NCBI RefSeq assembly: GCF_038066715.1
Contig: NZ_JBBUKT010000002.1
Location: 682,001 to 746,000 of the forward strand
Direction of reading: 5' to 3'
Length of the DNA stretch: 64,000 nucleotides
Source: Luteolibacter sp. Y139
GTDB lineage: Bacteria > Verrucomicrobiota > Verrucomicrobiia > Verrucomicrobiales > Akkermansiaceae
A model generated the notes under the pieces. That model searched no databases, had not been told where the DNA came from, and saw only the letters and a program-made list of their open reading frames with translations. Shown here piece by piece: positions 62,477 through 64,000 of the stretch; the stretch's first letter is position 1, and each line of letters opens with the position of its first letter. A program made the translations under genes and the position numbers.

Positions 62477-63355
62477 TCACTCTTGCGGAAAATGATCCAC
62501 CCAGAATTCGGTTTCGGAGAGTCGATTCTCCAGAAGCGAAACAAGGCCACGAGTGGTTAGGATATGAAGGTGCGAGAGCGAAAAATCCATGCCGTCCTCC
62601 TCGTATCGCCTCGCCACGTAGAACTCGACTTCGTCGACTTGGATCGGGGGAGCTGAGCGGGTTCCTTCCGAATCATAATCCACGGCCCATAAAGTGCCAT
62701 TGGGAACTACCAAGCAGGCCATCGGCATCGAGTAGGAAACTCGAATTGCTGGACCACACGCATCCCGTCCGCCCTCCCAGATCAGATCACTAACAGAGGC
62801 CAACGCTTGAGCCCATTTCCCGTAAATTTCGCCATCGCCGTCAGGCCGATTCTTATCGGATCGGATTTGCACCGCGGATCGACCCACCGGCGTTCCAGAT
62901 CGGTACATGGACTGTAGGGTTCGTTTAACTTCGGCGCGAGTCACATTGGAGTCTAGGTAGCAGGAGCGGATTAAAAGGTTGCCTGTCTCCTTCTGCGCAC
63001 GAGTCGAGCGCGCAATCACGAGGGGGGCTTGGTCGGTCAAGCGTTTGCATTCAATCGCCAGACGGATGAAGTACTTGGCTTGATGTCCCAAGTCAGTGCG
63101 GGCAACTTTTACCCGGATGTCGAATTGACGAGGCAAGCCAGTAACAGGGTCCCGATAGGTTCCGCCGTGTTCGGCTTCGGGGTGGATTTTATTGAGGTTG
63201 GCTTGGCGGATGGCGTAAAGAACCTCCATCTCGAACGCGAAGTCGTCGCTTTCGTTCAAGCATTGCTCGATGCGGGCCGCGTCAACTGGTTGGAGAGCGT
63301 TGACGCTCTTATCGCGGCTGCTGGGGAGATTGCGATTTCCAGAGGGAATGCTCAT
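62477..63355 (-). CDS. PD-(D/E)XK nuclease-like protein
   Basis: 292 residues. In the N-terminal half a helix 'EMEVLYAIRQANL' is followed by 'RQFDIRV' with D79 and 'RLAIECKRL' with E102-x-K104, spaced as in the PD-(D/E)XK nuclease core (helix Glu, Asp, 22 residues, ExK). The C-terminal half is a mixed domain of unknown type. Cytoplasmic. Restriction-like or repair nuclease carried by the island; a defence role is plausible but has no partner methylase in sight. Confidence 0.65.
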   Translation of the reverse strand: MSIPSGNRNLPSSRDKSVNALQPVDAARIEQCLNESDDFAFEMEVLYAIRQANLNKIHPEAEHGGTYRDPVTGLPRQFDIRVKVARTDLGHQAKYFIRLAIECKRLTDQAPLVIARSTRAQKETGNLLIRSCYLDSNVTRAEVKRTLQSMYRSGTPVGRSAVQIRSDKNRPDGDGEIYGKWAQALASVSDLIWEGGRDACGPAIRVSYSMPMACLVVPNGTLWAVDYDSEGTRSAPPIQVDEVEFYVARRYEEDGMDFSLSHLHILTTRGLVSLLENRLSETEFWVDHFPQE

Positions 63356-63553
63356 GGTTGGGATGCGCTCTGTGGTTGAATCCTTTAGTCACTGCATTGG
63401 AATTCGCCTCGAAGCGGTGGCTGCCTGTATTCAAAAAACGGTTTGGTGGAATCTCAATCAAATCCACCGTCAACGACGGCTTTCTGTCGCCGTCCTAAGT
63501 GTATCCGGGAAATCACATGATTTCCTGAACACTATGGGACGGCATACGATGGG

Positions 63554-64000
63554 ATGATCATTCCCGTCGCAATCCTAGTCCGAGTCTCAACCGCCAAGCA
63601 GGAGACCGACCGTCAAGTGTCGGAGCTTTCCGCCTATGCCCTCGCCAAGGGCTACGAGATCATAGAGGTCTGCCGGGAGGAAGTCTCCGGCAAGGCGAGC
63701 CATGCCGCTCGTCACGGACTGCATCGAGTCGAAGAGCTTGTCCGCACTGGTGCGGTGAGAAAGGTGCTGGTCCACGAAGTCACTCGCCTAGCCCGTCGCA
63801 ACAGCGTGGCCCATGCGTTCGTTGAGACGCTCGAAGAGCTTGGAGTCTCGCTCTACTGGCACCAACAGGGAATCGAAACCCTGCTCCCCAACGGCAAGCG
63901 GAACCCGGCCGCCGCGATCATGTTCGCACTGCTCGCGGAGATGGCACGGGCGGAGGTTGAGACGCTTTCCGAGCGCATCAAATCCGGGCTGGCGGAGGCA
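63554..64000 (+). CDS. Serine recombinase, N-terminal part (cut by window end)
   Basis: 149 codons are visible without a stop. 'ILVRVSTAKQETDRQVSELSAYALAKGYEII' is the resolvase catalytic domain with Arg-x-Ser (V-R-V-S-T) as nucleophile site, then 'VSGKAS', 'LVRTGAVRKVLVHEVTRLARRN' and 'FALLAEMARAEVETLSERIKSGLAEA' (the E-helix). A second recombinase in the same island, separated from the tyrosine integrase by 3.3 kb. It could belong to a nested element. The 198-bp gap before it shows nothing else. Confidence 0.85.
   Translation, partial: MIIPVAILVRVSTAKQETDRQVSELSAYALAKGYEIIEVCREEVSGKASHAARHGLHRVEELVRTGAVRKVLVHEVTRLARRNSVAHAFVETLEELGVSLYWHQQGIETLLPNGKRNPAAAIMFALLAEMARAEVETLSERIKSGLAEA

Larger units (their letters stand above)
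58763..64000. mobile_element. Left part of a tRNA-integrated genomic island
   Basis: Starts at the tRNA fragment and runs past the window end. Contains a tyrosine integrase, two membrane proteins, a PD-(D/E)XK-like nuclease and a serine recombinase. Composition is visibly more AT-rich than the neighbouring chromosome. No conjugation or phage structural genes are seen in the visible 5.2 kb. Confidence 0.7.

Overview
The window reads as chromosome of a Gram-negative bacterium of the Verrucomicrobiota, most likely the Luteolibacter/Haloferula side of the family. This is inferred from the gene mix, not from a marker gene: a secreted protein of autotransporter-type beta-strand repeats with a calcium-motif tail, a DUF1080 (3-keto-disaccharide hydrolase) protein, a DUF1593 nucleoside-hydrolase-like protein, a verrucomicrobial-style pseudopilin, a SWIM-SNF2 helicase, a bactofilin, and a MoxR/DUF58/VWA operon, all in GC-rich DNA.

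Layout. 1-15.8 kb is ordinary chromosome: autotransporter-like protein, carbonic anhydrase, rarA, a leucine-rich-repeat protein, a hipBA toxin-antitoxin cassette bracketed by two near-identical REP-like hairpins, a Ski2-like helicase, bactofilin, rarD, a LON-domain protein and a large SNF2 helicase. 15,887-27,198 is a complete integrated filamentous phage (inovirus) between two 22-bp direct repeats. Its core runs rep - ssb - three tiny membrane proteins - major coat - terminator - adhesin - pVI - Zot/pI - secretin, which is the order of the Ff (M13/f1) phages of E. coli. No recombinase is encoded, so the host XerC/XerD system is the likely integrator. The right third of the prophage carries secreted or unknown proteins and a non-coding stretch rich in hairpins. 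A second unit starts at 27,199. It shares the att core and a downstream leader block with the prophage and carries a predicted phosphodiesterase/nuclease plus a small acidic partner.

28.6-58.7 kb is chromosome again: small envelope proteins, a pseudopilin, the DUF1593 protein, an FAD-dependent halogenase-like enzyme, an eight-gene translationally coupled operon (MoxR ATPase, ABC transporter, DUF58, BatA-like, VWA proteins), a glycosyltransferase, aroC, hpt, an ftsB-like gene, mdh, thiG, a C39-like peptidase, a sugar isomerase/epimerase, an RsmB-like methyltransferase and the DUF1080 protein. At 58,763 a 23-nt 3' fragment of a tRNA (tRNA-Asp-like) marks the end of a second island. It contains a tyrosine integrase, two membrane proteins, a PD-(D/E)XK nuclease-like protein and a serine recombinase cut off by the window end.

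The strongest biological story is the filamentous prophage: Ff-like synteny with its own secretin, a calcium-motif (thrombospondin type 3) adhesin in place of a usual pIII, two genes whose start codons are 4 nt apart, a UUCG terminator right after the coat gene, and an apparent tandem att array. No CRISPR array, rRNA or intact tRNA was seen.
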